Shown here: piece after piece, positions 36,732 to 46,194 of the stretch
Layout: each line of letters starts with the position of its first letter
Position numbering within the stretch: position 1 is the stretch's first letter
Notes under the pieces: model-generated
Told to the model about the DNA's origin: nothing
What the model saw: the letters and a program-made list of their open reading frames with translations, nothing else
Databases searched by the model: none
Program-made: the position numbers and the translations under genes
Origin: Pararhizobium sp. IMCC3301
GTDB lineage: Bacteria > Pseudomonadota > Alphaproteobacteria > Rhizobiales > GCA-2746425
DNA length: 64,000 nucleotides
Direction of reading: 5' to 3'
NCBI RefSeq assembly: GCF_030758315.1
Contig: NZ_CP132336.1
Coordinates: 1-64,000, forward strand

Positions 36732-37403
36732 TCAGCGCAGCCCGATTGATTTGATCGCTGCGTGGATTTGCGAGAATTGCGAAATCACCAGGTCTGGACC
36801 AAGCTCGCTGACCGGCACGGGCGTATAGCCGAAATCCACTGCAATTACCGGAACATTGGCAGCCTTTGCCGCATCGATGTCGCTGCGGCTGTCGCCCACC
36901 ATTATCGCCTTGTCGGGCGTAGAGCCGGCCAGTTCGATTGTCTTTAAAAGATGGTCGGGATGCGGCTTTTTCTGGCTGAATGTATCCCCACCGGTAATCG
37001 CGATGAAGCGAGCCGACAGGTCGAGCTCGTCGAGCAGCAGACGCGCCAGATGCTCCAGCTTGTTGGTGCAGACCGCAAATGCCCAGCCTTCCTGCGCCAG
37101 TTGGTCAAGAGCATCGAGCAGGCCTGGAAACGGATGGGTTTCCCGCGCTATCCGGGCTTCATAGCTGGTCAGGAAAAGCGAGAACAGTGTATCGGCACGA
37201 TCGCCCGCAAGCGGTTGATTATTTGCTGCAAAACCTTTTTCCAGCAACATTTTTGCGCCTTGCCCGATATAGGTTTTGGCGGTCTCGTACGGAATTGGCT
37301 GCAGGCATTCTCCCGCCAGAATTTCATTCAGGGTGCCAACCAGATCAGGCGCGGTTTCCAGCAAAGTGCCATCAAGATCGAATACAAGCAAAGGTGTGGT
37401 CAT
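36732..37403 (-). CDS. gph: HAD-family phosphatase, phosphoglycolate phosphatase type
   Basis: A 223-residue HAD enzyme. Motif I is VFDLDGTLLETA (Asp nucleophile and acid), motif II CTNK, and motif III/IV lie in KKPHPDHLL and MVGDSRSDIDAAKAA. A helical cap follows motif I. Length and motifs fit Gph, which dephosphorylates 2-phosphoglycolate; related HADs act on other sugar phosphates, so the symbol is provisional. Confidence 0.87.
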   Translation of the reverse strand: MTTPLLVFDLDGTLLETAPDLVGTLNEILAGECLQPIPYETAKTYIGQGAKMLLEKGFAANNQPLAGDRADTLFSLFLTSYEARIARETHPFPGLLDALDQLAQEGWAFAVCTNKLEHLARLLLDELDLSARFIAITGGDTFSQKKPHPDHLLKTIELAGSTPDKAIMVGDSRSDIDAAKAANVPVIAVDFGYTPVPVSELGPDLVISQFSQIHAAIKSIGLR

Positions 37404-37452
37404 CGGGTACTTTCATTAGGGAGGAGAAATGATCGAAGCAAATTGGTGGAAT

Positions 37453-38625
37453 TCAGTTGGAATAGGCGCCGAGCCCCTGGCGCATCAATGTCCGGCGTAG
37501 CGGACTGATCGACTTTGCCGCATACAGGCCCAGACCTCTTGCCATTTGCACCGGAAGCAGCCCGCTTAGAAGAGATCGGTTCAACATGTCAACGCCGTAT
37601 GTCCGGCTGTTGACATCAAAAACACGGCGGCGGCTATATTCCGCTGAAGCCTGAAACACGTCAGCTGCTTGAAGATGCGCCAGTTGCGATGCCAATTCCT
37701 CAACGTCACGTATTCCCAGATTGAGGCCTTGCGCACCAATCGGCGGAAAGGAATGGCCACTTTCACCCACCAGAAAGGCTCTGCCATCTGCCATCTTCGC
37801 GGCAATTGAAGACGACATCGGAAAACTCTGCCGCGCACCAAAATCGCTCAGCTTGCCAAGCAGATGGTGGCTGCGCCGTTCCAGTTCCCGCGCCAGGGCT
37901 GTTTCGGAAAGTTGCATCATCTCCGCAGCCTCATCCGGAGTTACGACACAGACCAGGCTGGAGCGATGGCCTTGCAACGGAACAAGGGTAAAGGGCCCGG
38001 TTTCAGTATGCAACTCGCTGGAAATGTTGTGGTGCGGCACCTGATGGCGGAACTGCGTTATAAAAGCGGTTTGCGGATAATCCCACTGCCGCACAGAAAT
38101 ACCGGCGGCGGCGCGCACCACCGAATGCCGTCCATCTGCACCAACGATCAGATCGGCATGGATGAAACTGCCGTCATCAAGCGTCACTGTCACGCCATCT
38201 GTCAGAGAAATATTCGTCACGAAGCCATTTTTACACACAAGATTTGAGCCAGTTGAAGCCTTTTGTTGAATCCGTTTCACAAGGCCACTGACAGGAATAT
38301 TCAACGCAAAATAATCATGGCCGATTTCGCTGGCGTGGAAGCTGACTTCTGGCGCGCGGATCAGGCGCGCCGATGCATCGATCAGTCGCATGGTTTTCAG
38401 CGGCGTTGCATTTTCTATGGTTTCAGGAGCAATCCCAAGCGTATCCAGAAAGGACAACGACCCCTGCATCAGGGCGATGGTCCGATGATCCTCTTCCGGT
38501 TCCTCTCGGGCCACCAATGTGGTTTGCAGGCCAGCTCTGGCCAACGCCAGCGCGCTCAACCAGCCCACCGGTCCGCCGCCAACGACCAGTGCGCGCGTCT
38601 GCAAATTGGAACTCGTCTGTGTCAT
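37453..38625 (-). CDS. UbiH/UbiF-family FAD-dependent hydroxylase
   Basis: A 390-residue flavoprotein monooxygenase. The N-terminal dinucleotide fold is VVGGGPVGWLSALALARAG, the DG motif is ADLIVGADGRHSVVRAA, and the second FAD motif is VGESGHSFPPIGAQGLNLGIRDV. This is the UbiH/F/L/6 pattern of ubiquinone ring hydroxylases. The usual GDA-AH is replaced by GES-GH. Which ring position it acts on cannot be told. No other ubi gene is adjacent. Confidence 0.89.
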   Translation of the reverse strand: MTQTSSNLQTRALVVGGGPVGWLSALALARAGLQTTLVAREEPEEDHRTIALMQGSLSFLDTLGIAPETIENATPLKTMRLIDASARLIRAPEVSFHASEIGHDYFALNIPVSGLVKRIQQKASTGSNLVCKNGFVTNISLTDGVTVTLDDGSFIHADLIVGADGRHSVVRAAAGISVRQWDYPQTAFITQFRHQVPHHNISSELHTETGPFTLVPLQGHRSSLVCVVTPDEAAEMMQLSETALARELERRSHHLLGKLSDFGARQSFPMSSSIAAKMADGRAFLVGESGHSFPPIGAQGLNLGIRDVEELASQLAHLQAADVFQASAEYSRRRVFDVNSRTYGVDMLNRSLLSGLLPVQMARGLGLYAAKSISPLRRTLMRQGLGAYSN

Positions 38626-38790
38626 ATAAGCCTATTTTGTTCCCTGGGCTGCAATTGTTCGCCGGTTGAAGCAGACACCCGCTAGCGATCATATAGGGCT
38701 TTCATTTGGAGTTGTAGACCGGAAACAGCCTTGGCCAGCGAAGCAAACAAAACACTTCAATCCGATCTTGGCTTGGTCTATGGCAATATC

Positions 38791-39954
38791 ATGACCACAG
38801 TGATTGCTCCTTCCGCAAAACGTTCCGCCATTTGGAATATCCGGGCCCTGTTCTTTTGCGAGGCGGCGGTCCTGACATCGATATTTCCGCGTTTTCCCGA
38901 TTTTAAACAGGTGCTCGCTCTCGACCACGCCCAGTTGGGGATAAGCCTGCTGGGACTGCCTTTGGGTACGCTGTTGTCACTGCTGATGGCGGGCGGCCTG
39001 GTTGACCGGTTGGGGACCAGACGGGCTTCGCTGGTGGGCATCTGCCTGGTCTCCGTATCGATGATCCTGCCTGCCTTGTCCTGGTCGATGGCCAGTCTGT
39101 TTGGCGCGTTGTTTGTGGTCGGCCTGTCTCTGGCCCTCATTGAAATCGGCATGAATGTTGATGCAGATAGGGTCGAAAAATGGGTGTCACGCCCGATCAT
39201 GGGATCGTGTCACGGGTTTTGGAGCCTGGGGGCGCTGACCGGAACCGGACTTGGCGCCATTTCAGCCGGTGTCGGCTTGTCACCATTGCAGCAGGTTCTC
39301 ATCACCTCACCTGTCTTTGGAATTGCCGGCTTTCTGATTATCCAGCTGCGCGCAGCCATTCCGGTGCCTGCACCATCGAGCGGGCAAAGCCCGCCTTTTG
39401 CTCTGCCCAGCAAGGCCATGCTGGGCCTCGCCGCTTTTTCGGTCGGGCTGCAAATGTCGGAGGGAGCGGCTTTCGACTGGAGCGGCATCTATATGAAGGA
39501 GGTGGTTGGTGCGAATGCGGCTTTCATCGGAATGGCTTATTTCGCCTTCACCCTGCCGATGGCAATCGGGCGGTTTTTCGGAGACCATTTCCGCACCGTG
39601 CTCGGACCTGTCCGGCTGGCCCGAATCACAACACTGATTGCCATTCTGGGTCTGCTGGTTCTGGGGCTGACAGAGACGCCGATTGGCGCTGTCGTGGCCT
39701 GGGCACTTGTCGGCCTCGGTGCCTCAATGGCATTTCCTCTGGCCGTCACAGCCGCAGCAGCGCGCAAGGACCGCCCGGCCGCCGTCAATGTCGCCAGTGT
39801 TTTCCTGGTGGCGTTTACCGCCTTTGTCATAGGCCCGCCGCTGATCGGGTTTGTCGCCAAGGGGATTGGATTGCAGAATGGATTATTGTCGCTTCTGCCA
39901 TTTTGCATTCTGGGCTATTTTTTGGCACCATCGCTGAATCCGAGAAGAGACTGA
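38791..39954 (+). CDS. MFS transporter, YbjJ/FucP-like
   Basis: About 387 residues from ATG 38791 (TTG at 38731 would add 20 hydrophilic residues). Eleven to twelve hydrophobic segments are visible. The helix 2-3 loop contains GGLVDRLGTRRASLVG, an MFS motif A variant, and RPIMGSCHGFWSLGALTGTGLG is typical of the YbjJ-like branch. Substrate unknown. It is followed 10 bases later by the quinone oxidoreductase gene, so the two may be co-transcribed. Confidence 0.86.
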   Translation: MTTVIAPSAKRSAIWNIRALFFCEAAVLTSIFPRFPDFKQVLALDHAQLGISLLGLPLGTLLSLLMAGGLVDRLGTRRASLVGICLVSVSMILPALSWSMASLFGALFVVGLSLALIEIGMNVDADRVEKWVSRPIMGSCHGFWSLGALTGTGLGAISAGVGLSPLQQVLITSPVFGIAGFLIIQLRAAIPVPAPSSGQSPPFALPSKAMLGLAAFSVGLQMSEGAAFDWSGIYMKEVVGANAAFIGMAYFAFTLPMAIGRFFGDHFRTVLGPVRLARITTLIAILGLLVLGLTETPIGAVVAWALVGLGASMAFPLAVTAAAARKDRPAAVNVASVFLVAFTAFVIGPPLIGFVAKGIGLQNGLLSLLPFCILGYFLAPSLNPRRD

Positions 39955-39964
39955 GGGAGATCTG

Positions 39965-40942
39965 ATGACGAAGGCGATTGTGATCCGCGAAACCGGCGGC
40001 CCGGAAGTCTTGAACTATGAATCCATAGAAGTGGCCGAGCCAAACCAAGGCGAAGCGCTGGTGCGCCATACTGCAATCGGTTTGAATTTCATCGATGTGT
40101 ATTTCCGCTCGGGTCTGTATCCGCCTCCCAACGGCATGCCATTCATTCCCGGCAATGAAGGTGCGGGGATCGTGGAAGCGGTTGGAGCAGGGGTGACCCA
40201 TGTGAAAGCCGGTGACCGGGTTGCCTATGTCGGGCCGCTCGGCTCTTATGCAGAGCGGCGGATAGTGCCTGCTGACCGTCTCGTCAGCGTTCCGCAGGAT
40301 ATTGCCGACAAGACCGCTGCGGCGATGATGATGAAGGGCATGACGGCGCAATATCTGCTGTGCCGCACCTTCAAGGTCGGAGAAGGGCATACCATCCTAT
40401 TTCATGCCGCCTCCGGCGGTGTTGGTCTGATTGCCTGTCAGTGGGCCAAAGCGTTGGGAGCCACTGTCATCGGCACAGTCGGATCGGATGAAAAGGCGGA
40501 ACTTGCGAAAGCCCATGGTGTTCATCACACCATCAACTACCGGGAAGAGGATTTTGTTGCCCGCATTCAGGATATCACCGGCGGCCGGGGTGTCGATGTA
40601 GTGTATGATTCTGTCGGGCAGGACACTTATCCCGGATCGTTGGATTGTCTGAAACCGTTGGGGATGTGGGTCTCGTTTGGTCAGTCTTCCGGTCCGATCA
40701 CCAATTTCAATCTTTCGGATCTGGCGCAAAGGGGATCCTTGTTCGCAACCCGCCCGACGTTGTTCAACTACGTCGCAAGACGCCAGGATCTGGAACAGAG
40801 CGCCAATGATCTGTTCAATGTGGTTTCATCGGGCCGGGTCAAGATCCCGCTTCACCAGGAATTTCCATTGGCAGAAGCCGGAAAAGCACATGAAGCGCTG
40901 GAGGGCCGGAAAACCACCGGAACCAGCATTTTGACAGTATGA
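39965..40942 (+). CDS. NADPH:quinone oxidoreductase, zinc-independent MDR family
   Basis: A 325-residue medium-chain reductase: GLNFIDVYFRSGLYPPP, PGNEGAGIVEAVGAGV, and the NADPH site HAASGGVGLIACQWAKALGA. The zinc-ligand Cys/His set of alcohol dehydrogenases is absent, as in the QOR (zeta-crystallin) group. It reduces quinones or reactive enones, probably as a detoxification enzyme. It lies in a tight pair with the MFS gene upstream. Confidence 0.93.
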   Translation: MTKAIVIRETGGPEVLNYESIEVAEPNQGEALVRHTAIGLNFIDVYFRSGLYPPPNGMPFIPGNEGAGIVEAVGAGVTHVKAGDRVAYVGPLGSYAERRIVPADRLVSVPQDIADKTAAAMMMKGMTAQYLLCRTFKVGEGHTILFHAASGGVGLIACQWAKALGATVIGTVGSDEKAELAKAHGVHHTINYREEDFVARIQDITGGRGVDVVYDSVGQDTYPGSLDCLKPLGMWVSFGQSSGPITNFNLSDLAQRGSLFATRPTLFNYVARRQDLEQSANDLFNVVSSGRVKIPLHQEFPLAEAGKAHEALEGRKTTGTSILTV

Positions 40943-41030
40943 AAGTGGCGCTTCTATCGGCCCGCTGACGCCTTTCTTCATTTAAAATGACCGGAATTCA
41001 GAGCTTCCGGTCCTGTTCAGGAAAATCATT

Positions 41031-41381
41031 ATGGCAGGTTTGACGACACATATTCTCGATACGTCCACAGGTCTGCCTGCGTCTGGACTGCCGGTTGAAT
41101 TATGGTCTGCGGACGGCAAAACCCGTTTGGCACAGCACACAACAAATGCCGATGGCCGCACCGACAAGCCTTTGATCGCACCGGAAGACGCCCAGGACGG
41201 GTTTTATGAAATCCGCTTCTTTGTCGAACATTATCTGAACAAGGAACCGGCAATTGACGCGAGTGAGCCGCCCTTCTTTGATGTGATTTCCATTCGCTTC
41301 CGTTACGATTCCGCGCGTCCGCACCACCATATACCCTTGTTGTTGTCGCCATATGGCTACTCGACGTATCGCGGGAGTTGA
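41031..41381 (+). CDS. hiuH: 5-hydroxyisourate hydrolase
   Basis: A 116-residue transthyretin-related protein. Diagnostic features are LTTHILDTSTGLPASGLPVELW at the N-terminus, RPHHHIPLLLSPYGYSTYRGS at the C-terminus, and the terminal YRGS tetrapeptide that separates HIU hydrolases from transthyretin. It hydrolyses 5-hydroxyisourate, the product of uricase, on the way to allantoin. Its stop is one base before the xdhA start, so it heads the purine operon. No uricase or OHCU decarboxylase gene is present in the window. Confidence 0.96.
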   Translation: MAGLTTHILDTSTGLPASGLPVELWSADGKTRLAQHTTNADGRTDKPLIAPEDAQDGFYEIRFFVEHYLNKEPAIDASEPPFFDVISIRFRYDSARPHHHIPLLLSPYGYSTYRGS

Positions 41382-41382
41382 T

Positions 41383-42861
41383 ATGCTGAATGAACTTTGT
41401 TTTCGTCTCAACGATCAGATCATTCGACTGAAGGAGTTCGATCCCACCGCGACATTACTGGATTTCATCCGCGAGCAGCAGCATCTGACCGGCACCAAGG
41501 AGGGCTGCAACGAGGGTGATTGCGGTGCCTGTACGGTTGCCATTGGCACGCTGGAACAGGACGAAATGATCTATCGTCCTGTCAATGCCTGTATTCAGTT
41601 GCTGGGAATGATGCATGGCCGCCATATCATTACAGTCGATACCCTCTCGCAAGGCGATGGTCCGCTGCATCCGGTTCAGGAAGCCATGGCACGAAATCAC
41701 GGATCGCAATGCGGCTTTTGCACGCCCGGGATTGTGATGTCGCTGTATTGTCTCAACCAGGACCGGGCGGAACCGCCGACGCGGCAAACGGTCAACACCT
41801 GGCTGGCTGGCAATCTGTGCCGCTGCACTGGCTACAAACCGATCATCGATGCCGCCATGGAAAGCTGTTTCGGGCCGCAAGTACCGGTCCTGGCCGCCCT
41901 CGACGAAATGCGGGAAATGAAAACCGCACTGTCATCGCGCTCGCTTTTTGCCGGCACCGAGCAGCGCTTCTTTGCAGCGCCCGCCACCCTTACAGAAGCG
42001 CTGGAATTATATGACAGACATCCTGACGCAACGCCGGTTGCCGGTGCGACGGATGTCGGTCTGTGGGTCACCAAGCGGCTCGATGATCTGCCGAAGATCC
42101 TGTATCTCGGCTGCATTGACGGGTTTGCCGATATCACAGCCACTTCGGACAGTCTGACCATCGGCGGTGGTGCCACCTATGAGGCAGCTTTGTCGCATCT
42201 GGCAGAGATTGATCCTGATATTGCCGAACTGATCCTGCGCATCGGTTCGCGCCAGGTTCGCGCCAGCGGAACAATTGGCGGGAATATCGCCAATGGCTCC
42301 CCGATCGGCGATACGCCGCCCCTGCTGATTGTTCTGGGTGCAACAATCAAATTGCAGAGCACCCGTCAGGAGCGCACCATGCCGGTTGAGGAGTTTTTTA
42401 TCGATTACGGCAAGCAGGATCGCAAGGCGGGTGAATTGCTGAGTAGCATCGAAGTGCCGCGTTTGCAGCAGGGTGAACATTTGCGCTGCAGCAAAATATC
42501 GAAACGCTTTGACCAGGATATTTCCGCTGTGATGGGTGCTTTCAAAATCACGCTGGACGGCGACACTGTCAAAGCGGCGCGGATTGCCTATGGCGGCATG
42601 GCCGGGACACCAAAACGAGCCTGTCGCTCAGAGCAGTTGCTGCAGGGTATCTCGGTAAACGATGAAGCCAGCTGGGAACCCGCCATTGCCGCCCTCGAAC
42701 AGGAATATGCGCCCATGACCGACATGCGTGCCAGCGCATTCTATCGTATGGTTGCGGCGAAAAACCTGCTGCGCAAAGCCCTGCTGGAAATCGGCGGCAT
42801 GCCGAGCAATGAAACACGTGTCAGCGCTCTGCGGCCTGATGATCTGGAGGCAGCACAATGA
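41383..42861 (+). CDS. xdhA: Xanthine dehydrogenase small subunit (2Fe-2S and FAD)
   Basis: About 492 residues. Two [2Fe-2S] centres are formed by Cys42, Cys47, Cys50, Cys70 (CNEGDCGAC) and by Cys110, Cys113, Cys146, Cys148 (CGFCTPG, LCRCTGY). An FAD domain follows, with PVAGATDVGLWV and TIGGNIANGSPIGDTPP. The start at 41383 (MLNELCF) is one base after the hiuH stop; the longer frame from 41353 overlaps it. Its stop overlaps the xdhB start (ATGA). It passes electrons from the Mo site to NAD+. Confidence 0.97.
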   Translation: MLNELCFRLNDQIIRLKEFDPTATLLDFIREQQHLTGTKEGCNEGDCGACTVAIGTLEQDEMIYRPVNACIQLLGMMHGRHIITVDTLSQGDGPLHPVQEAMARNHGSQCGFCTPGIVMSLYCLNQDRAEPPTRQTVNTWLAGNLCRCTGYKPIIDAAMESCFGPQVPVLAALDEMREMKTALSSRSLFAGTEQRFFAAPATLTEALELYDRHPDATPVAGATDVGLWVTKRLDDLPKILYLGCIDGFADITATSDSLTIGGGATYEAALSHLAEIDPDIAELILRIGSRQVRASGTIGGNIANGSPIGDTPPLLIVLGATIKLQSTRQERTMPVEEFFIDYGKQDRKAGELLSSIEVPRLQQGEHLRCSKISKRFDQDISAVMGAFKITLDGDTVKAARIAYGGMAGTPKRACRSEQLLQGISVNDEASWEPAIAALEQEYAPMTDMRASAFYRMVAAKNLLRKALLEIGGMPSNETRVSALRPDDLEAAQ

Positions 42862-45203
42862 CCCTCGCGACCCTCTCAAAAACCGGGGCTGCATCAGAAG
42901 GTACGGCGAGTGTCCGCAAGCCGGTCAAACATGACAGTGGCATAAAACACGTCAGTGGCACGGCGCGTTATATTGACGACGTGCCGGAACCCGCCGGAAC
43001 ACTGCATGTGGTGCCGGGGCTGGCGGCAATAGCTTCGGGGCGGATTACCGGCATCGATCTGGAGGCGGTCCGCCGTGCCCCAGGGGTGGTAGAAGTGTTG
43101 AGCGTCGCTCATATTCGCGGTGTCAATGACACCAGCCCTGCCGGGACCGGCGATGATCCGGTGTTTACCGATGATATTGTGAGTTTCCATGGCCAGGCGC
43201 TGTTTGCGGTCGTCGCGCAAACCAGGCTGGAGGCGCGCAAGGCCGCCCGGCTGGCAAATATCGATTATGAGGTTGATGAAAAACCAATCCTAAGCGTGGA
43301 AGATGCACTGGCGGCACGTTCTGAAGTGCTGGATGCCTATGAGTTTCTGCGCGGCAAACCGGAAAGCGCCGTTCAAAAGGCGCCGCGCCGCCTGCAATCA
43401 TCCATTATAATCGGCGGTCAGGAACATTTCTATCTGGAAGGCCAGATTGCGCTGGCAATGCCCGGTGAAGATGGCGACATGAAAGTTCTGTCCTCAACCC
43501 AGCATCCAACTGAAGTGCAGCATGTGGTGGCCCATGTTTTGAACCTGCCGCAGCACGCTGTGACCGTTGAAGTGCGGCGCATGGGCGGCGGTTTTGGCGG
43601 CAAGGAAAGCCAGGCGTCGCAATGGGCGGCCATAGCGGCCCTCGCGGCGCAGGTCACGGGCCATCCCTGCAAACTCCGCCTCGACCGGGATGATGATATG
43701 ATCATGACCGGTAAACGTCACGATTTTGCAGTCGGTTATAAGGTCGGATTTGAAGACAATGGCCGCCTGACCGGCGTCGATACATCCTTTGCCGCGCGGT
43801 GCGGTCACTCGGCGGATTTGTCTCTGGGCGTCAATGACCGCGCCATGTTTCATTCAGACAACGCCTATTATTATCCTCATGTGCGCATCCATTCGCGCCG
43901 CATGCGCACCAATACGGTTTCGAACACGGCATTTCGCGGTTTTGGTGGCCCTCAGGGTGTGGTGTTTTCCGAACGTATGATGGATGAAATCGCCATTCAG
44001 ACCGGACTTGATCCTCTGGATGTGCGCAAGGCCAATTTTTACGGACAGGACAGTCGTAACATCACCCCTTACGGCATGGTGATTGAAGACAATATCATTG
44101 AGGATCTTGTCAGTCAGTTGGAAGAAACCAGCCGCTACCGGGAACGGCGCAAGGCGGTCGACGCCTTCAACCGCACCAGCAGGTTCATCAAAAAGGGACT
44201 GGCACTGACGCCGGTCAAATTTGGCATTGCCTTCACCCTGAACCATCTCAATCAGGCCGGTGCACTGGTCCATGTCTATACGGATGGATCGGTGTTTCTC
44301 AGCCATGCCGGCACGGAAATGGGCCAGGGGCTTTATATCAAGGTCGCCCAGGTGGTGGCCGAGGAATTCGGCATTGATCTCGATCAGGTGAAGATTTCCG
44401 CAACCACCACCGACAAGGTGCCAAATACCGGACCGACAGCAGCTTCTTCCGGATCTGATCTGAATGGCATGGCAGCGAAAATTGCCGCCGGTCAGATCAA
44501 GGACCGGATGCGGGCATTCGTCGCCGAGCGGTTCCAGGCCCGCGAGGACGAGGTGGTGTTTGCCGACAACAAGGTATCGGTCGGTGACAGCAGTATCAGT
44601 TTCAGCGATCTGGCCAGCGAAATGCATCTGGAACGCATTTCCCTGTCTGCGTCCGGATATTACCGGACCCCGAAAGTGTCCTGGGACCGGGTGGAGTTGA
44701 AGGGCCGACCATTCTTCTATTTCGCCTATGGCGCGGCCTGTTCGGAAGTTCAGATTGACACACTGACCGGAGAAACCAGGGTAACGGCTGTCGATATTCT
44801 TCAGGATGTCGGCAAGTCCCTCAATCCGGCGGTAGATATCGGCCAGATCGAAGGCGGATTTGTTCAGGGAATGGGCTGGCTGACCACCGAAGAACTGGTC
44901 TGGGATGCAAAGGGCCAATTGCGCACCCACGCGCCATCCACCTATAAAATCCCGTGTGCATCGGACGTGCCCGAGCATTTTGTGACAACGCTCTACGAGT
45001 ACGACGGCAACCGCGAAGATACAATCTACCAGTCCAAGGCGGTCGGCGAGCCGCCCTTGATGCTGGCTGTGTCGGTGTTCAGCGCGATTTACCATGCCAT
45101 CGCCAGCATCAAGCCGGGCGCGCGGCCGCGTCTTCAGGCACCGGCCACGCCCGAAGCAATTCTCGATGCGATTGCTTCTCTGGAGATGCCGGGGCAGGTA
45201 TAG
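42858..45203 (+). CDS. xdhB: Xanthine dehydrogenase large (molybdopterin) subunit
   Basis: A 781-residue subunit. The molybdenum cofactor-binding segments are MGGGFGGKES, FRGFGGPQG and GTEMGQGLYIK, and the catalytic Glu is in KAVGEPPLML. The N-terminal SGTARYIDDVPEPAGTLH is typical of the family. It oxidises hypoxanthine and xanthine to urate in the cytoplasm. Length is normal, with no breaks. A 462-codon open frame on the opposite strand is a shadow caused by codon bias. Confidence 0.97.
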   Translation: MTLATLSKTGAASEGTASVRKPVKHDSGIKHVSGTARYIDDVPEPAGTLHVVPGLAAIASGRITGIDLEAVRRAPGVVEVLSVAHIRGVNDTSPAGTGDDPVFTDDIVSFHGQALFAVVAQTRLEARKAARLANIDYEVDEKPILSVEDALAARSEVLDAYEFLRGKPESAVQKAPRRLQSSIIIGGQEHFYLEGQIALAMPGEDGDMKVLSSTQHPTEVQHVVAHVLNLPQHAVTVEVRRMGGGFGGKESQASQWAAIAALAAQVTGHPCKLRLDRDDDMIMTGKRHDFAVGYKVGFEDNGRLTGVDTSFAARCGHSADLSLGVNDRAMFHSDNAYYYPHVRIHSRRMRTNTVSNTAFRGFGGPQGVVFSERMMDEIAIQTGLDPLDVRKANFYGQDSRNITPYGMVIEDNIIEDLVSQLEETSRYRERRKAVDAFNRTSRFIKKGLALTPVKFGIAFTLNHLNQAGALVHVYTDGSVFLSHAGTEMGQGLYIKVAQVVAEEFGIDLDQVKISATTTDKVPNTGPTAASSGSDLNGMAAKIAAGQIKDRMRAFVAERFQAREDEVVFADNKVSVGDSSISFSDLASEMHLERISLSASGYYRTPKVSWDRVELKGRPFFYFAYGAACSEVQIDTLTGETRVTAVDILQDVGKSLNPAVDIGQIEGGFVQGMGWLTTEELVWDAKGQLRTHAPSTYKIPCASDVPEHFVTTLYEYDGNREDTIYQSKAVGEPPLMLAVSVFSAIYHAIASIKPGARPRLQAPATPEAILDAIASLEMPGQV

Positions 45204-45227
45204 CGGGTTTCTGATGAAGATGCGGCG

Positions 45228-46127
45228 ATGAAACTGTGGCAACCTCTTGCTGAATGCCTGAAATCCGGCCAGCCTGTGGTGCTTGTTCTGGTGCAGGAGG
45301 CACGGGGATCAGTGCCGCGCGGTGCCGGTGCAGGGCTGGTCGTGCTGCCGGGCGGTGATTTTTACGGAACCATTGGCGGCGGTGCTCTGGAGTGGCAGGC
45401 GCTCGGCCATGCAAAATCATTTTCTGAATGCGGCAAGAACCATGAACGGCTTCAGGTGCCGCTCGGCCCCAATCTGGGACAATGCTGCGGCGGTCATGTC
45501 TCTCTGAGCTTTGAGCTCTGGCAACCGGACCGGCTCGACGAGGCGCTATTGCTGGCAGGGGTGGAACGCGCAGGCAGTTTTCAGACTGCCAGTCAAATCG
45601 ATACAAGCGGCCATATTCGCAGAAAAATCGTTGAAACCGGGGGAACAGAGCATTTTGGCATCCGGTCCGTGCCCGTGGCAGTGTTCGGTGCCGGTCACGT
45701 CGGCAAAGCGCTGATGAAATCCCTGTCGCTGCTTCCGGTGCGGATGACCTGGATTGACAGCCGCGCAGACATGTTTCCCGGCGTGGTGCCGGACAATATC
45801 AGCATGCATGCGCTGGCTGATCCCCGCATCATTCTGCCTGATCTTGACCGCGATACGGCAATTCTCATCATGACTCACAGCCATGCTCAGGATCTGTCGA
45901 TTCTGGAAGCGGCTCTGAAAGCCTCATTTTCCTTCGTTGGTGTCATTGGCAGCAGGTCAAAACGGTCAAGGTTTGAATCGATGCTGATAAAGAGCGGAAT
46001 GGCACCGGAACTGGCGAGAAGTTTTGTCTGTCCAATCGGCATTCCCGGTGTTGATGGCAAGGAACCAAGTATTATCGCGGCATCTGTTTCAGCACAGGTT
46101 TTTTTGGGAAAACAACCTAAAACCTAA
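45228..46127 (+). CDS. xdhC: Xanthine dehydrogenase maturation factor XdhC
   Basis: About 299 residues. The N-terminal XdhC/CoxI segment has EARGSVPRGAGAGLVV and GTIGGGALEW, with the CCGGHVSL Cys pair; the C-terminal Rossmann part has FGAGHVGKALMKSL and GVIGSRSKRSRF. XdhC binds the molybdenum cofactor, supports its sulfuration and loads it on XdhB. It lies 24 bases after xdhB. About 70 bases separate it from the importer genes. Confidence 0.95.
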   Translation: MKLWQPLAECLKSGQPVVLVLVQEARGSVPRGAGAGLVVLPGGDFYGTIGGGALEWQALGHAKSFSECGKNHERLQVPLGPNLGQCCGGHVSLSFELWQPDRLDEALLLAGVERAGSFQTASQIDTSGHIRRKIVETGGTEHFGIRSVPVAVFGAGHVGKALMKSLSLLPVRMTWIDSRADMFPGVVPDNISMHALADPRIILPDLDRDTAILIMTHSHAQDLSILEAALKASFSFVGVIGSRSKRSRFESMLIKSGMAPELARSFVCPIGIPGVDGKEPSIIAASVSAQVFLGKQPKT

Positions 46128-46194
46128 AACGGAACTTGTCTTTTACCAGGCAACGCGCCCTAATACGACCTTGAAGAGCAGGGGGTTAACAGTC

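Noticed and set aside
43854-45242. 462-codon open frame on the minus strand
   Set aside because: It lies fully antisense to xdhB, which has all cofactor motifs; codon bias of GC-rich genes opens such frames.
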